DNA of 64,000 nt from Rhynchopus sp. YZ270_cl-10 (GCA_964035575.1 OZ037867.1:124001-188000), one strand, 5' to 3'. Shown: positions 1 through 11,700, counted from the first letter of the stretch. A program made the numbers and translations. Notes: a model not told the origin generated them from the letters alone.

Positions 1-1124
1 TGATGTAGGTGGGGGGGGGGACACAAAACCATACCTTGTCCTTGTCATACGACGTGAACAACGCTGTCAATAATATCTTTGCTGCCTCCTCCTTCCCGTT
101 GTCCTGTTCCTGTAAGGGTGGGTGATAAAGGGTGTACCTCCGAATCATATGCATACCGTGGAACCACCCCACAGGAACGACATCTGTGTGCTAGGTGTAC
201 AGTTCGGGTGTGTCGTATGCTCTCTTTTTTTATGCGGCTTTTTGGAGAGGCTGTTTAGACCTAGTATGGTCTCCGCGTTGTGTATGCCTGGTCGAGTGGG
301 TGAGGGTAGATTCGTGCCAATAAAAGAACCCCACTCCCTTAATACGTAGTTTCATAGTTTCAGGAGTACGAAAAAAATGTGTGCCATCCCGGAGCTCCAG
401 CCCCTTGCAAGATTGGCATGTGAGGAAATGAATGCTGGACAGCGGAAAGGGTTTGGCACTCCGGACATCACCTTTTGCGAGACGTCATGCTCATGACAAG
501 CAATGACAGGAACCTTTGCCATGACTGTCGTTTCTTTTGTAGATGTCTATACGAGGAAACGTCTGCACGCTACCGACCTGACATATTTTTTCTTATTCCG
601 CAAAGGTGGGGAACGTGAGATGATATGCAATATGCGAGTGAATGACCACTTAAAGTGCGTAAAGGCGCGTAAAGGCGCGTAACGTAACGTAACGTAACGT
701 AACGTAACGTAACGTAACGTAACGTAACGTAACGTAACGTCAGCGTTAATGCTACACACCACACAACAAGGCGCGAAAAAAAAAAATTCACCTTTTTTTG
801 GTCCCCCTGGGAGGCCAAAACCCCAGATCCTGCGGGAAGCCCTGAACTCATAACAAAAAAAAAGAAGAAAAAAGACCTGAAACCCACATCCCCACAACCT
901 TCCTCCACCCCCACCGTTGCATCCTGTTTTACCCTCTTTCACTGCCCCCTGTAGAAATTGTACTTCGACCTCCGCAAACGCTGAACAAAATATTGCATTC
1001 GTGTGAACTAAGATTCATATTTCACTCTCAGTCATGAGGGTGGTGCCTCTGGGGTGGACTTTCGCACCGCATTAGAAACTTACCGCAAACCCCTGTCTCA
1101 TTACCCTGCACACCCATTCGTAAG
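1..1124. other. gene-free stretch
   Basis: No reading frame here resembles a protein family. The open frames overlap the pentamer satellite at 681-740 or are short and low in complexity. Apart from that satellite and homopolymer runs I see nothing that can be named. Confidence 0.6.
681..740. repeat. AACGT pentamer satellite, 12 units
   Basis: Twelve perfect copies of AACGT, preceded by two copies of the decamer AAAGGCGCGT. The unit is its own near-palindrome (ACGT). A similar decamer context (aaagcgcgtaaaggc) recurs inside the small foldback element at 37840-37963, so this may be remnant subterminal sequence of such an element rather than a simple microsatellite. Confidence 0.9.
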
Positions 1125-1540
1125 TTAGAAACCGCTTCCCCCGACGGGACAAGGTCCGTTAGTCACACCATCCATCAGGAAGAACATGAGGCGGTCCAGA
1201 ATCTCTTTGTGTACTTGCTTCTGTACATCCTGAAGGTTTGTCTGGGAAGGCAATTCTTGGACCATCGTGTCGTTCTCAAAGTTGCAGAAAAGACAGTAAA
1301 CGATCTCTTCCTGAACACCGAAGCAGATGGACTTCATTTCATCTAACAAGCGCGATTTTCCATCACCCATGCCTGCCTATACGACTGACACAACACTCCT
1401 GCTCTGCTGTGCTAGAACCCTATTCTGCTGGAGCTTCCGCAGAGTCCACGACCTGTGACCGCCCATCTGCGAACTCAAGTCTCTGTCACGTAGGACCTGC
1501 GCAACGGCAATCACGCCAGGGGGGTCTCTAGGATAAAATA
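1125..1540 (-). pseudogene. remnant of a CR-type (Crinkler/RHS) NTPase gene
   Basis: On the minus strand a hydrophobic strand is followed by a P-loop-like GDGKSRLLDEM and then a second strand, matching the start of the P-loop NTPase domain of the two complete-looking CR genes at 16.6-22.2 kb. Only the N-terminal third of an NTPase is left and no Walker B or nuclease part follows. I regard it as a fossil with at least two breaks. Sequence at its upstream edge (about 1522-1541) recurs inverted near 19826-19850, beside the 3' end of the second CR gene, which supports common origin. Confidence 0.45.
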
Positions 1541-1596
1541 TGTCGCGAATAAGAAAGTCTTTTCCCCCTCCCCCTTTTTCGCTATGTATATTTTTT

Positions 1597-1683
1597 TTTT
1601 GCGCGTACCATTTATCTATTGCTACGTGCCCTTTTGTTGTTATTGCTTACCACTTGCTTCGGCAAGGTTGGTTGAGGACGTTG
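1597..1683. repeat. dispersed repeat, copy 1 (copy 2 at 19619-19698)
   Basis: About 80 nearly identical bases beginning CGTACCATTTATCTATTGC and ending TTGGTTGAGGACGTT occur here and in direct orientation at 19619-19698, 18 kb away beside a CR gene. Copy 1 abuts the left arm of the 591-bp inverted repeat. Probably a fragment of a larger mobile sequence; no coding content. Confidence 0.85.
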
Positions 1684-1684
1684 G

Positions 1685-2275
1685 GACCATGTATAAGTAA
1701 TTACCGAGCGAAGCGAGGTGAATATTATGTGCAGCAGGTAACGAGCACGCCTGCAGAAGTTAAAAAACGGCTGCCATATGACAAATACGTAAGTTTATTC
1801 CGATTACACAACGTAGGGGTAGTCTACAAGCACCAGCCAAAAAAGAGTGAGATGGGTGATCAGGGAAAACAAACACCACCACACAACAACTTGACAACCA
1901 CTAAAGGAATGAATCTACACTAGTGCCTGACAGTTAAACATATTTACATACCTTGTCTTCATCGTAACCTGCCTTCGCTGCTGTCAAGGTGCCTTCTCTG
2001 GGTACAGTACCCAGTGTCCAGTACAGAAAAAAATTCGTCTAAAAAATCGAGTACGCAAAACCACATTTTAGACATTTTAGACCCCTACAGAGGCTCAAAA
2101 GTGCCAAATTTTGCTTTTTATGGCCTCAAATCGTCAAAATTAGCTACTACAGTACACAGGGTATGACCGTATTTTGGTTGAAATTTTGACTTGAATTTTT
2201 TTTCAACATTTGCCCAGTCTGAGGTTTTCTTTGGATTTTTTGGGCCATTTTATGACCTACTACCACGGCCAGTTT
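1685..2275 (+). repeat. left arm of a 591-bp inverted repeat
   Basis: This segment is repeated in reverse complement at 9638-10229 with only scattered differences. It starts near the motif ACCGAGCGAAGCGAGGTG and ends at CCACGGCCAGTTT. The right arm lies inside the 3.3-kb TIR element at 8793-12109, so the arm is element core sequence that also exists separately here without that element's ends. The open frame on its plus strand (1540-1923) is mirrored in the other arm but resembles no family. Confidence 0.9.
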
Positions 2276-2302
2276 GAGCGCGTGGTTGAGTACCAAAAAC
2301 GT

Positions 2303-2436
2303 TAAGCATAACATGCTCAGCATGTCATATAACATGTTAAATGACATGCTAAGCATGTTATATAACATGATCAAGCATGTTATGTTTAAAGCATGTCATG
2401 AAGCATGTCACATAACATGTTATATGACCAAAAACC
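2303..2436. repeat. cluster of CATGTTATAT palindromes
   Basis: About 130 bp made of repeated, mutually inverted units of the type AACATGTTATATGACATGC. It looks like the subterminal array of a foldback element, like those described at 3660-4565 and 7342-8215, but I could not find a matching array in inverted orientation nearby. It is either an orphan end or a small self-complementary element. Confidence 0.6.
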
Positions 2437-2459
2437 CTAGTAACATCATCACCGTGTGG

Positions 2460-3500
2460 CCTTACTGGGGGGGGGGGCTAATACAAGTACCCCCGGGTAA
2501 TACAAGTACCCCTGCAAATACAAGTACCCCCCGGGTTTTTCGATTTAAATTAATTTATATTTTTAATACAAGTACCCCCCACTTTTGTGTACGTTTTTCT
2601 TAGCAGGTGGTGCCAAAAAAATTTTCCCAGCAATTTTTACCCACAAAAAATCGAGAATTTTTTTTTCTATTTCGGTGCCAGGCTTTGCGCTAATTGTTGG
2701 CCCTTGGCCCGGGATTTTTGGATATTTTTGTGGTGCGTTTTTTGCAAACCGGGGTTTCTTTACCAAAACCAGAGAATCTCATATTTCATAGTAAGGGTAC
2801 TTTAGAGTGTTTTTGTACCCACATGTGACCCCACCGTGGAGAGCAATCAGCTCGCGCAATCAAAAGAAACCAGAGAAAAGAAAAAACGAAAAAAGTTGGG
2901 TACCGTGCACCTGCGGCGCTACCTGTTCCCAGTCAAAAACACCACAATTTCATCTGAAATTGGGTTTTCAGACTGAAAATGCCCCTTGTTTAGGAGTCTG
3001 GGTTCATATTTTGTGAAAATTTAATGTACCGTTTTGCCTATGACACTACTGGGCACAGCTAGCACCATACTCACCTGAGCTGTGCCTATATTAGGCACAA
3101 TTTAAGTCACTAAAATTTTGTCCATTTTCCCGAATATGCCCCACCACAGCGCGGGATTGTCTCAGAAATGCCACAAAACACTGTTTTTTCACCCCAGACG
3201 TTACCCGTCGCAACTATTTGAGGTGCGTTTTTTTGGGCCCGAAACATGATTTTCAGATTTTTTCCAAAAGTTAGCGCGAAGCCTGCTTCACACCTTTTCT
3301 CTTTTCTCGATTTTTCGGATTTTTGCTAAGGCGTTGTCCCATACAAAAAAAAATTTTTCCCCCCATACAAAATGTACAGGGAAAAGGTTTTTAATACAAG
3401 TACCCCCATCACCTTTTTTATTTTTGAAAAACCCGGATCTATTAGTTTTACCCGGTTAATACAAGTACCCGGTACTTGTATTAGCTCCCCCCCAGTAAGG
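2460..3500. mobile_element. TIR element E1 (AATACAAGTACC ends)
   Basis: The ends are exact inverted copies: CCTTACT, a G-run, then CTAATACAAGTACC on the left, and the reverse complement at 3472-3500. Inside each end the unit AATACAAGTACCCC is iterated three to four times, in opposite orientation on the two sides. The core (about 2790-3140) has no convincing protein. The same core occurs reversed at 36000-36625 within another element (E10) whose ends are unrelated. Flanks show no clear target-site duplication. Non-autonomous DNA element about 1.04 kb long. Confidence 0.8.
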
Positions 3501-3643
3501 AAGGGTGAAGCCAAATCACAAAAAACGGGAAAAACTACTTTTGACCAGGGAAAAATGCCAAAATCCACCTCAAAAACACCCTGGGACCCCCTGTCGGGAA
3601 AAAATTGGCACCAGAACCATGAAAAATGCAAAAAAAAATGGTG

Positions 3644-4581
3644 AAATATGGTGAAATATCATACTTGGACCGCCCGAAATATATTTCGGGCATTTCGGGC
3701 GATTTCGGGCGGATTAGGGGCGGATTTCGGGCGATTTTGTGCGCCCGAATTTGCCCGAAATCGCCCGAAATGCAGATTTCGGGCGAATTCGGGCGCTTTT
3801 TCCTTAGTGAAAACCGACTAGGTAGGGTTCTATTCATTTTTGCAAAAAACTTTTTATATTTGGAAATATTTGATGTCAAATCTGTCAAAATAAGCAAGAA
3901 TCGAAAACTTTTGTACACCTGAGTGCACTTTGGGAATCACCACCAAATCACGGGTTTTCTGACTATAATTTGCTTATTCCCACCCAAAACACACTATGAA
4001 CCGGGGTTTCACCATTTTTTCGTATTTCAGGGGGAATTTTTGTGAATTTTCGGGTCACAGGGTGGTTCTGACCCATTATCGGGGTGTTTCGGGACTGTAG
4101 TTGCTCAGGAGATGCCCAAAAACGTGAAAAATCGCCTTTTTACGTTTTTAGTAGTATTTTCGTGTAAATTGTTAGGGAAATCGGTTTTATACGTGGCTGC
4201 TACCAGAGCTGTACTCATATAAGTTGGGTTCTACTAGGAGTTTTTGCTCAATTTTTTTTTCTTTGAACAAATTTTGTGCCAATCTTTCAAATAAAGCGTA
4301 AGATTTTTACACTGGTGGCATGCTTCCCAGCACACATAAGATACTCCAGTGCACCGATTGTGCGCCCGAATTCGCCCGAAACTGCCCGAAATCGCCCGAA
4401 ATGTGCCCGAATTCGCCCGAAATGCGCCCGAATTCGCCCGAATTACGTATAAATTCCCTTTAAAACGCCCGAAATATATTTCGGGCACATTTCGGGCGCT
4501 CGGGACCCGCGCCCGAAAAATCCGCCCGAATTCGCCCGAAATTTTTTTCGGGCGGTCCAAGTATGAAATATGGTGAAATAT
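3644..4581. mobile_element. TIR element E2 (TTTCGGGCG ends) with 16-bp target-site duplication
   Basis: The element occupies 3660-4565. Its TIR reads CATACTTGGACCGCCCGAAA on both ends in inverted orientation. Arrays of TTTCGGGCG occupy about 130 bp at the left and 200 bp at the right, inverted with respect to each other. The flanks carry a perfect 16-bp direct repeat AAATATGGTGAAATAT (3644-3659 and 4566-4581), the best target-site duplication in the window. It could instead be a pre-existing repeat. The core of about 550 bp is A/T-rich and has no recognisable coding. Non-autonomous DNA element. Confidence 0.85.
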
Positions 4582-4673
4582 GAGGTAAAATGGGTGAGGG
4601 TTGGGAGGGTACTTTTTACAAATTTTCTGATCCCCCCCGTCTCCCCTCTTATGCACAAAACTGGCTAGATATG

Positions 4674-5858
4674 TTATGTGCCCCTCCCCCTCTTCCCCTT
4701 TCCCCTTGGTCTGTGCACTCTCAGTGTCTGCTTGTCCGATGGCGGGGTGTACGTCTCCGTGGCAATAGCCTTGGCAACGTCCTTCTTCAGTAGTGGCTGA
4801 GTAGCAGGGAGCCCCAATTTCTCATACTGTTCACGAAGCTCGTGGGATTTAAACTTCTTAGCGAGTCTGTTTTCCTCCGCCACCTTAGTGTCCACTGCGT
4901 GTATCCTCTTGTACACTTCTCGGATTGACTCCACAGGCTCCTTCTGTGCAGCAACTATGTCTTTCATTTTTAATGGGATGTGGGCCAATGATTTGGAGTT
5001 GTATCCCCACATGGCCAGGCCGAGAACAGTGCATGGGTTCGTCTGATTCATGAGCCTGCCAGAGACCCAAGCAAGGTAGCCGTTAAACCCCTCGACATAG
5101 TCGTTGGTGCATGCGGTAGCGTTTCTCTGGGCTTCTGTGGCGTTCGAAGGCTGTGGCCAAGAAGAGAGGTAGCGGGTCCACGTTTCCTCCATCACTCCCG
5201 CAGTTTCCTTCAGGAGCTTCTTGAACTTCACGACGTTACCCTTTGTTGTGGCTATTGTTTTGGCCTGGGTAACGCCGACCAGCTCCTCAGACACCCACTC
5301 AGGAAGCACCCCCTTTTTCAATACAGAGATGAGCTCTGTAATGGCAGGGTACCCAACTTCTTCGGCGTACTTGGAGTTTTTAACTCCGTCCTTCTTCAGG
5401 TACTGCAATGCCTTCAGAAAAAAGGCATTCACAAGTGTGAGCACCGCAAGCACAAGGCGGGTTTCCCTGTCTTCGAGGAGGTGCTCCAGGGCATCATTCT
5501 CAATGGTGAGATGTCCCTTAGCCACCAAGTCCTTGTACCTGCCAGTGTGGTGCAAGATACGGGCAGCATTCGTACTAATGTACGCAAAACGGCTGCCGAC
5601 TTCACGCTGCAGAGTCATGCCCGCCGGCCATCTGCCTTCTTCCGCAATGGCGTAAGCCCTCACTGCCGACCCGCTCTTCGTCGTCCACGCAGTTGCTCCG
5701 GCGTCACAAGCGGTGGCGAAGCTTCCGATCCAGGTCTTGAGACGGTCTGAGCCGTCGTCAAGTGTATTATCCAGACCATCAAGCAAAACCGTCTCGGTTT
5801 GGTAAGCGTCCGAAAGTGTCCAAGCGTCCCCACTCTTGCATTGGGGTTTGGGGTGCAT
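4674..5858 (-). CDS. unclassified 394-aa protein, possibly transposase-derived
   Basis: A 394-codon frame beginning at an ATG at 5858. A mixed alpha-helical part includes a VGSRFAYISTNAARIL segment, then TNDYVEGFNGYLAWV near residue 265, and ends in a Lys/Arg/Gly tail (GKGKRGRGT). The arrangement of a conserved Arg-rich helix followed later by an Asn-Asp...Glu-Gly-Phe motif resembles C-terminal halves of DDE-type transposases, but I cannot assign a superfamily. It lies between elements E2 and E3, beside a 118-bp direct repeat. Codon composition differs from the surrounding A/T-rich DNA, so it is likely a real or recently real gene. It could be the 3' exon of something longer, or an unrelated host protein. 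Confidence 0.45.
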   Translation of the reverse strand: MHPKPQCKSGDAWTLSDAYQTETVLLDGLDNTLDDGSDRLKTWIGSFATACDAGATAWTTKSGSAVRAYAIAEEGRWPAGMTLQREVGSRFAYISTNAARILHHTGRYKDLVAKGHLTIENDALEHLLEDRETRLVLAVLTLVNAFFLKALQYLKKDGVKNSKYAEEVGYPAITELISVLKKGVLPEWVSEELVGVTQAKTIATTKGNVVKFKKLLKETAGVMEETWTRYLSSWPQPSNATEAQRNATACTNDYVEGFNGYLAWVSGRLMNQTNPCTVLGLAMWGYNSKSLAHIPLKMKDIVAAQKEPVESIREVYKRIHAVDTKVAEENRLAKKFKSHELREQYEKLGLPATQPLLKKDVAKAIATETYTPPSDKQTLRVHRPRGKGKRGRGT

Positions 5859-6367
5859 CCCTTAACGTACTTTCCCCCAAACATGGTGGGTTACACCCCC
5901 CAGGAGGTGGCAGGATGACATGTGGGGGTCCTTGGAGACCAACGACGTGTACTTACAACTTTAACTTGAAAAAAAATATGAAAAAATACGCAAAAAACGC
6001 AGCAAATCGGGCTAAAATAGGGCCTCGGAGCCCAAAAAACCCAAAAAAATGTCATATTTTCGACTGATAAAGCCCCAAAAACACATATAAACACCCTGAT
6101 AACCCCAGAAAAATCATTTTGGGTGTGTTTTGGACACTTTAGATGACGCTACAGCACTTTGGGTGGTCATGCAACACATGCGGGGTATTTGAGGGAAAGG
6201 TGCGTTTTGCAACCGTTACGCAACCGTTACGCGATGCAAGAGTGGATTTTGGGGCGCATCCCTCGACGTACTTTCCCCCAAACATGGTGGGTTACACCCC
6301 CCATGAAGTGGCAGGATGACATGCGGGGGTCCTTGGAGGCCACAGACATGTACTTACAACTTTAAAT
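5849..6367 (+). repeat. pair of 118-bp direct repeats, 401 bp apart
   Basis: 5849-5966 and 6250-6367 match over about 118 bp with roughly 90 percent identity (both contain ACGTACTTTCCCCCAAACAT and GGCAGGATGACATG). The first copy overlaps the 5' end of the 394-aa frame, and the sequence between the copies is unrelated to it. They could be a tandem duplication boundary or subterminal repeats of one element. Confidence 0.85.
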
Positions 6368-6435
6368 TGGATTTTTTTTTGAAAAAAAACTCAAAAAATA
6401 CGGTAAAATTGGGCAAATATGGGTACCCAGAATAC

Positions 6436-6900
6436 CTGGGTACCAGAAAGTGATAGGAACTACAGTGTGTACAGTGTACAGTGTACAGTGTACAGTGTAC
6501 AGTGTACAGTGTACAGTGTACAGTGTACAGTGTACAGTGTACAGTGTACAGTGTACAGTGTACAGTGTACAGTGTACAGTGTACAGTGTACAGTGTACAG
6601 TGTACAGTGTACAGTGTACAGTGTACAGTGTACAGTGTACAGTGTACAGTGTACAGTGTACAGTGTACAGTGTACAGTGTACAGTGTACAGTGTACAGTG
6701 TACAGTGTACAGTGTACAGTGTACAGTGTACAGTGTATAAAACTATAAAACAGTGTATTTCTGTGATTCAAACACTGGAAAAATGTAACAAAGCACTGTT
6801 TTCCCTTCGAGAACAGCCGTTTTCCTTCACTCGTGTTTCCTTTGCGTGCAAAGAAAACAAGAGTGAAGAAAAACGACTTTTCTCCCGAGAATAAATAGAT
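6436..6900. repeat. heptamer array 1, (ACAGTGT) about 38 units, with conserved flanks
   Basis: 6471-6737 is a near-perfect array of the 7-mer ACAGTGT. Its left flank (CTGGGTACCAGAAAGT..ATAGG..ACTACAGTGT) and a downstream motif (AAACGACTTTTCTC.CGAGAA, about 6873-6892) are shared with the array at 27921-28105. A 7-bp unit keeps all six frames open, which explains the long low-complexity frames on both strands; none is a gene. Confidence 0.9.
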
Positions 6901-7341
6901 ATTACCCGCGGTTGAAAAAAAAAGAACCGGACATGGCACCAAAGGTTCCTGGCGAAGCCACGGTACGCAACATTTCTAAAAAATGTTGACATAAAATGGC
7001 ACTGTCGTTGGTGATTTTCGTCAGGAAAATTCCCGCAGTGAGAAATCGATTCCATAAATTATTGTCAAAATTTTACTTCACATATTTTCTAAAACGAAAG
7101 TTTCTGGCGACGCCACGGTACGCAACATTTCCAAAATTGCGCTCAGAATTCCATATTTTTTGCAGTTTTTATTCAGTGATTTTCCCTTTCCAAAAAAAGA
7201 GAGAAAAAGGAAAAGTTTACAACATGACTACGCCTCATACTGAGCCACATTGATTAAAAAAAGGCACACGGAAATAAGCAATCACCTTGAGGTACGCCAC
7301 CCTCCCCCGCTTCCTTAACCCCTTCCCCCCCCTCCCCGGAC

Positions 7342-8215
7342 TCCCCCCCCCCCCCCCCCCCTAGGCATACTGTGCGGGCGAGTAAAAAAAACTCGCCTAC
7401 TCGCCAAAAACTCGCCTAAAACTCGCCTATTTTTGGGGGGCGAGTTTTGGCGAGTTTTTTTTTTAGGTAGGGATTTTACCTTGGGAAAAATGTACACACG
7501 AAAATATGAGGGAAATTTGAGTTTTGAAGAGAAAATTTTTTTCGTTCCACTTGAACAAGACCTCTACAGTTTGCTTTGTAGGCTTCCACAACCAGTACCA
7601 CCAGTCCAGCTGTAGCTTCTGCGGATCCATGAAGCTTGCACAGATGGGTGCGATGTAGTCGTGGGGAATACCGCCAAGGGGTGGCCTGCAGGGTTGCCAT
7701 TTACCGGCATGGCGAGGACATTGTTGTATAGCGAGTGTAGCCCCGGCTCATGTCTTCGTCATCCTCCGGATTGTAGCACGTCTTGTCCCCCGGGATCTAT
7801 GGCACGCCTGGATCTTCCCCTGGAGCAAATGGTTACATACATGCCTGTCAGCCACTGCCGTGACATGGTTGCCGTTAGACGTACAAGTGACACATTTTCA
7901 ATTTTTTTGTGTGTTTTCGAGTGGCATGTTGTCATCAGTCACCCCCGCCCTCCATTTTCACATCCTGGTGCACATTTTCACCCCCAAGGTGCGTATGTGC
8001 ACCAGGATTTGCACCCAAATGTGGGCGAGTTTAGGCGAGTTTAGGCGAGTTTTTGGCGAGTTTAGGCGAGTTTTGGCGAGTTTTTGGCGAGTTTTGGCGA
8101 GTAATAGGCGAGTAATGGGCGAGTAGGGCGAGTTTTTGGCGAGTTTTTCCTGAAAATCAGGAAAACGAAAAACTCGCCTAAAAACGGCTCGCCTGCACAG
8201 TATGCCTAGGGGGGG
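7342..8215. mobile_element. TIR element E3 (GGCGAGTTT ends)
   Basis: Left end: a C-run then TAGGCATACTGTGC. Right end: GCACAGTATGCCTA then a G-run, an exact inversion. Next to each end lies an array of GGCGAGTTT(T) units, inverted between the two sides (7375-7465 and 8028-8190). The core 7540-7900 has a GC content unlike the ends. Its minus strand contains a protein-like stretch (DYIAPICASFMDPQKLQLDW), which may be a decayed coding remnant. About 0.87 kb; no target-site duplication seen. Confidence 0.8.
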
Positions 8216-8407
8216 TCAAATGCACTTAAAAAAACGATACAAACGTCATTTTTTCGAATTTTTGATAAAAACGCATTATTTTGGATGATTGAGTAGAAAT
8301 TTTGACCAAGAACCTCTCAAAAACATCGTGGGGGGTGGTTTTCATGCCAGAGGGGGATCACATGCACCCCAAATGGTGAAATTCCAAAAAAAAAAAAAAT
8401 TTGCCCA

Positions 8408-8631
8408 TGATTGGTACCAGCCCCACCAATTCCTTAAGGAGTTAAATTCCAATTTTTTTCATTTTTTTTGCGATTTTTTTGCTCAAAAACTGACGATACC
8501 CTGTTTTCGGGGCAAAACTCTCTAATTTTGGGCAGTTTCGTGTGAAAATATGCAAAAATAGTCAAAAATTGGAAAATCGTTAAGGAAATCGTTAAGGAAA
8601 ATCCTTAAGACTTAACGTGGGGTACCAATCA
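8408..8631. mobile_element. small foldback element (TTAAGG motif)
   Basis: TGATTGGTACCAGCCCCACC at 8408-8427 is answered by the inverted GGTGGGG/GGTACCAATCA type sequence at 8615-8631, and CCTTAAGGA/TTAAGGA units sit just inside both ends. The total is about 220 bp with no coding. The inversion is imperfect, so this is less certain than the larger elements. Confidence 0.5.
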
Positions 8632-8792
8632 CAGGCAATTTTTTCATTTTTGACGTCTAGGCGCTCCTGGGCCCGAAAAATGGGTCAAAACCGACCTACA
8701 AACAGTTTTCCACACGATATGTGTCACATTTTCGGGTCAGATTCACTTAGAAATGCGTTTTTATCGAAAACTGAAAAAAGTGGGTTTGTATC

Positions 8793-11700
8793 CACCGTGC
8801 GCTGGTCAGAGGATACCTGGTCAGTTGACCAGGTAATATGACCAGGTTTTGACCTGGTCAGATTGACCAGGTACACCTGGTCATGACCAGGTATACCTGG
8901 TCAATGACCAGGTATTGACCAGGTATACCTGGTCATGACCAGGTGTACCTGGTCAGTGACCAGGTATTTGGCCACTGTGACCAGGTTTTTTTTTTTTTTT
9001 GACAACACAAAAATGCCCTTGGTGGGTCCATATGACCTCAAAACTGGGCTAAAAGTGCAAATAAAGGCACTACACAACATACAAATAAAGGCACTACACC
9101 TAGGTGCCGGCCTATTACTCGTCTAGTAGGCAAGGGGGAAGTACAGACACCACCGCAGCCAGGACACCTCCCTGAGGCTCTTTACAATGATGAGAATATT
9201 AACCAAAACCCCACACCAAGTGTGACTCTCACTCACACCGCTGGCGGGCACACTTCGGCACGTGCCTGTGAGGGCTGCCCTGATTGATCTTCCCAGTAAC
9301 TAGCGAATGCTGCCTGAGTATAAGGCACTTACGAGCAGTTTAGAGCATCTAGAATTTATTCCACGGCTATTAGTGTGCACCCTGTACATTTTGTATGGGC
9401 ATCACCTTAGCAAAAAATCGAAAAATCTCAAAAAAAAAAATTTTTTTTTTCGGGAAAAATTTGGCCTCTGGGTTGGGTCTTGGGGCACCGAAAAATGCAA
9501 AAAAACGCAAAATTCGGGTGTTTTGACCATCTGGGGTTTCACCAAATACACGTATTTGAACAATCCTACACTAAACAGTGGTTAGACAAGGCGATTTTTG
9601 ACCAAAAGAAAAAATAACTTTTTTGCCCAAAACTGGCCGTGGTAGGTCATAAAATGGCCCAAAAAATCCAAAGAAAACCTCAGATTGGGCAAATGTTGAA
9701 AAAAATTTTCAAGTCAAAATTTCAGCCAAAATACGGTCATACCCCGTGTACTGTAGTAGCTAATTTTTACGATTTGAGGCCATAAAAGCAAAATTTGGCA
9801 CTTTTGAGCCTCTGTAGGGGTCTAAAATGTCTAAAATGTGGTTTTGCGTACTCGATTTTTTAGACGAATTTTTTTTTCTGTACTGGACACTGGGCACTGT
9901 ACCCAGAGAAGGCACCTTGACAGCAGCGAAGGCGCAGGTTACGATGAAGACAAGGTATGTAAATATGTTTAACTGTCAGGCACTAGTGTAGATTCATTCC
10001 TTTAGTGGTTGTCAAGTTGTTGTGTGGTGGTGTTTGTTTTCCCTGATCACCGATCTCACTCTTTTTTGGCTGGTGCTTGCAGACTACCCCTACTTTGTGT
10101 AATCGGAATAAACTTACATATTGCTTGTCATAAGGCAGCCGTTTTTTAACTTCTGCAGGCGTGCTCGTTACCTGCTGCACATAATATTCACCTCGCTTCG
10201 CTCGGTAAATACTTATACATGGCCCCCTCGCTTCGCTTGGGAACCATTAGTGCAGCAGGAAATCCGCTGTGGCGTGAAAAAAAGGCTACCTTATTTCACG
10301 GCAATGCATAGTTATTACCACTTTCTTCATTAACCTCATCTTTAATACTGGAAAATCGTTTAATTTGTCACACTCTAATTAACCGAGTTGAAATATCAGT
10401 CATAAATGAATTTTGTCACCCCCTCACATTACGTTGGGCGATTTTTTGTGTCTACTTTTTAAAGTACAGCCTTGAGTGATACTGTATTAGGGACGGAAGA
10501 ATTGTAGGTGACAAATTAAACGATTTTACAGTACTGCGTTTATACACCATAACTTAATCACACCCCACATTTACACTCATCACAGGATCGTGAAATCTGA
10601 ACTGCATCCGTGATTGCGATGAGAAGTTTCGCCGCTCTTCGACATTCTATCAACAACTCAAAAATCCGAAAGGCTTCACCCACATCAATCTATTCTGGGT
10701 TTGTGGACGAAGACCTGGGGGGTGGGAATATTTTGTCAGTCACTGCTATTGCCATTTAACCCAGGGAGCATAGCTAGTGCAAGAAATTCGACTTTGGAAA
10801 CCTTCCGGAAAGTCTGTCCTCTGCTTGCGGAGGACTAGACACAAGAAAATATTGCGTTCCCCCAGAAAACCAGTGCACATTTCACACTCCTTGTGGGTGG
10901 TCTTGTTGCCTTTTTTGTCAACAGTAATTTTGGCCCAGGCATGCTCTTGAAGCATGACAATTTAGTGTGTATGGGGCAGGGTGTTGTTTTGTTCTGAATT
11001 CTCTTTGTTATAACATCTAAGTCAATCGCGGGTGGTGGTTTGTGTAGCGTGAGGCACTCTTTTTAGCAAACTTCCTGCGGCTGCTAAAGTGTTATTTCTT
11101 CGGATTTAACAACGTACAGCGTAACATAGTGGTTTAGCCTGGTCGACACAACCTTTGATAGATATGGGATAACCAACCCCCTTCGACCCCTTGTGGGTTC
11201 ACTGAACAAGCCCTCGTGGTAGTTAAACGCGATTGACATTTACATTCCTAGAGATGAAAGAACAAGACAACACTTCTGTACCCGCGCATCAAAATTGTGG
11301 AAAACTTTGCACCCCAAACACCCTCAACAACGCCCGCCAAAAGGCGCCCCTTGTTGCTGGGAGTTGGTTCTCATGATACCTGCACAGCGGGCATTCCTCT
11401 GAGTCCAACGCATGTTTGGCCTGTCTGCGGCGTTGTACTTCAGGTGCACGAAGACAGGGTCTGGTGGTAAATTTTGCGTAGTACTGCGACGTGGTACTGC
11501 GTGGGTCTGGGAACCTGGGTACCTGGGTACAGGAAATTTGTTGTGGAAGACATCAACCACCATGCATTGAGGAGGGTAAGACAGTGTTCGCAGTTTCTAC
11601 CTGATAGCATTACAACATTTAACTTCTCCACGGGGGTCTTGGGCCGTTCACTCGGTTCTACCTTGACTACCGGAAGATATTCTTGAGGCCTTTTTGGTCA

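Noticed and set aside
6471-6737. CRISPR-like array
   Set aside because: Seven-base head-to-tail units without spacers, in a eukaryotic context with no cas genes.
6419-6942. Long open frames on both strands over the 7-bp array (also at 27762-28184 and 36014-36692)
   Set aside because: A 7-bp repeat without stops opens every frame; the YSVQCTV-type repeats are not proteins.
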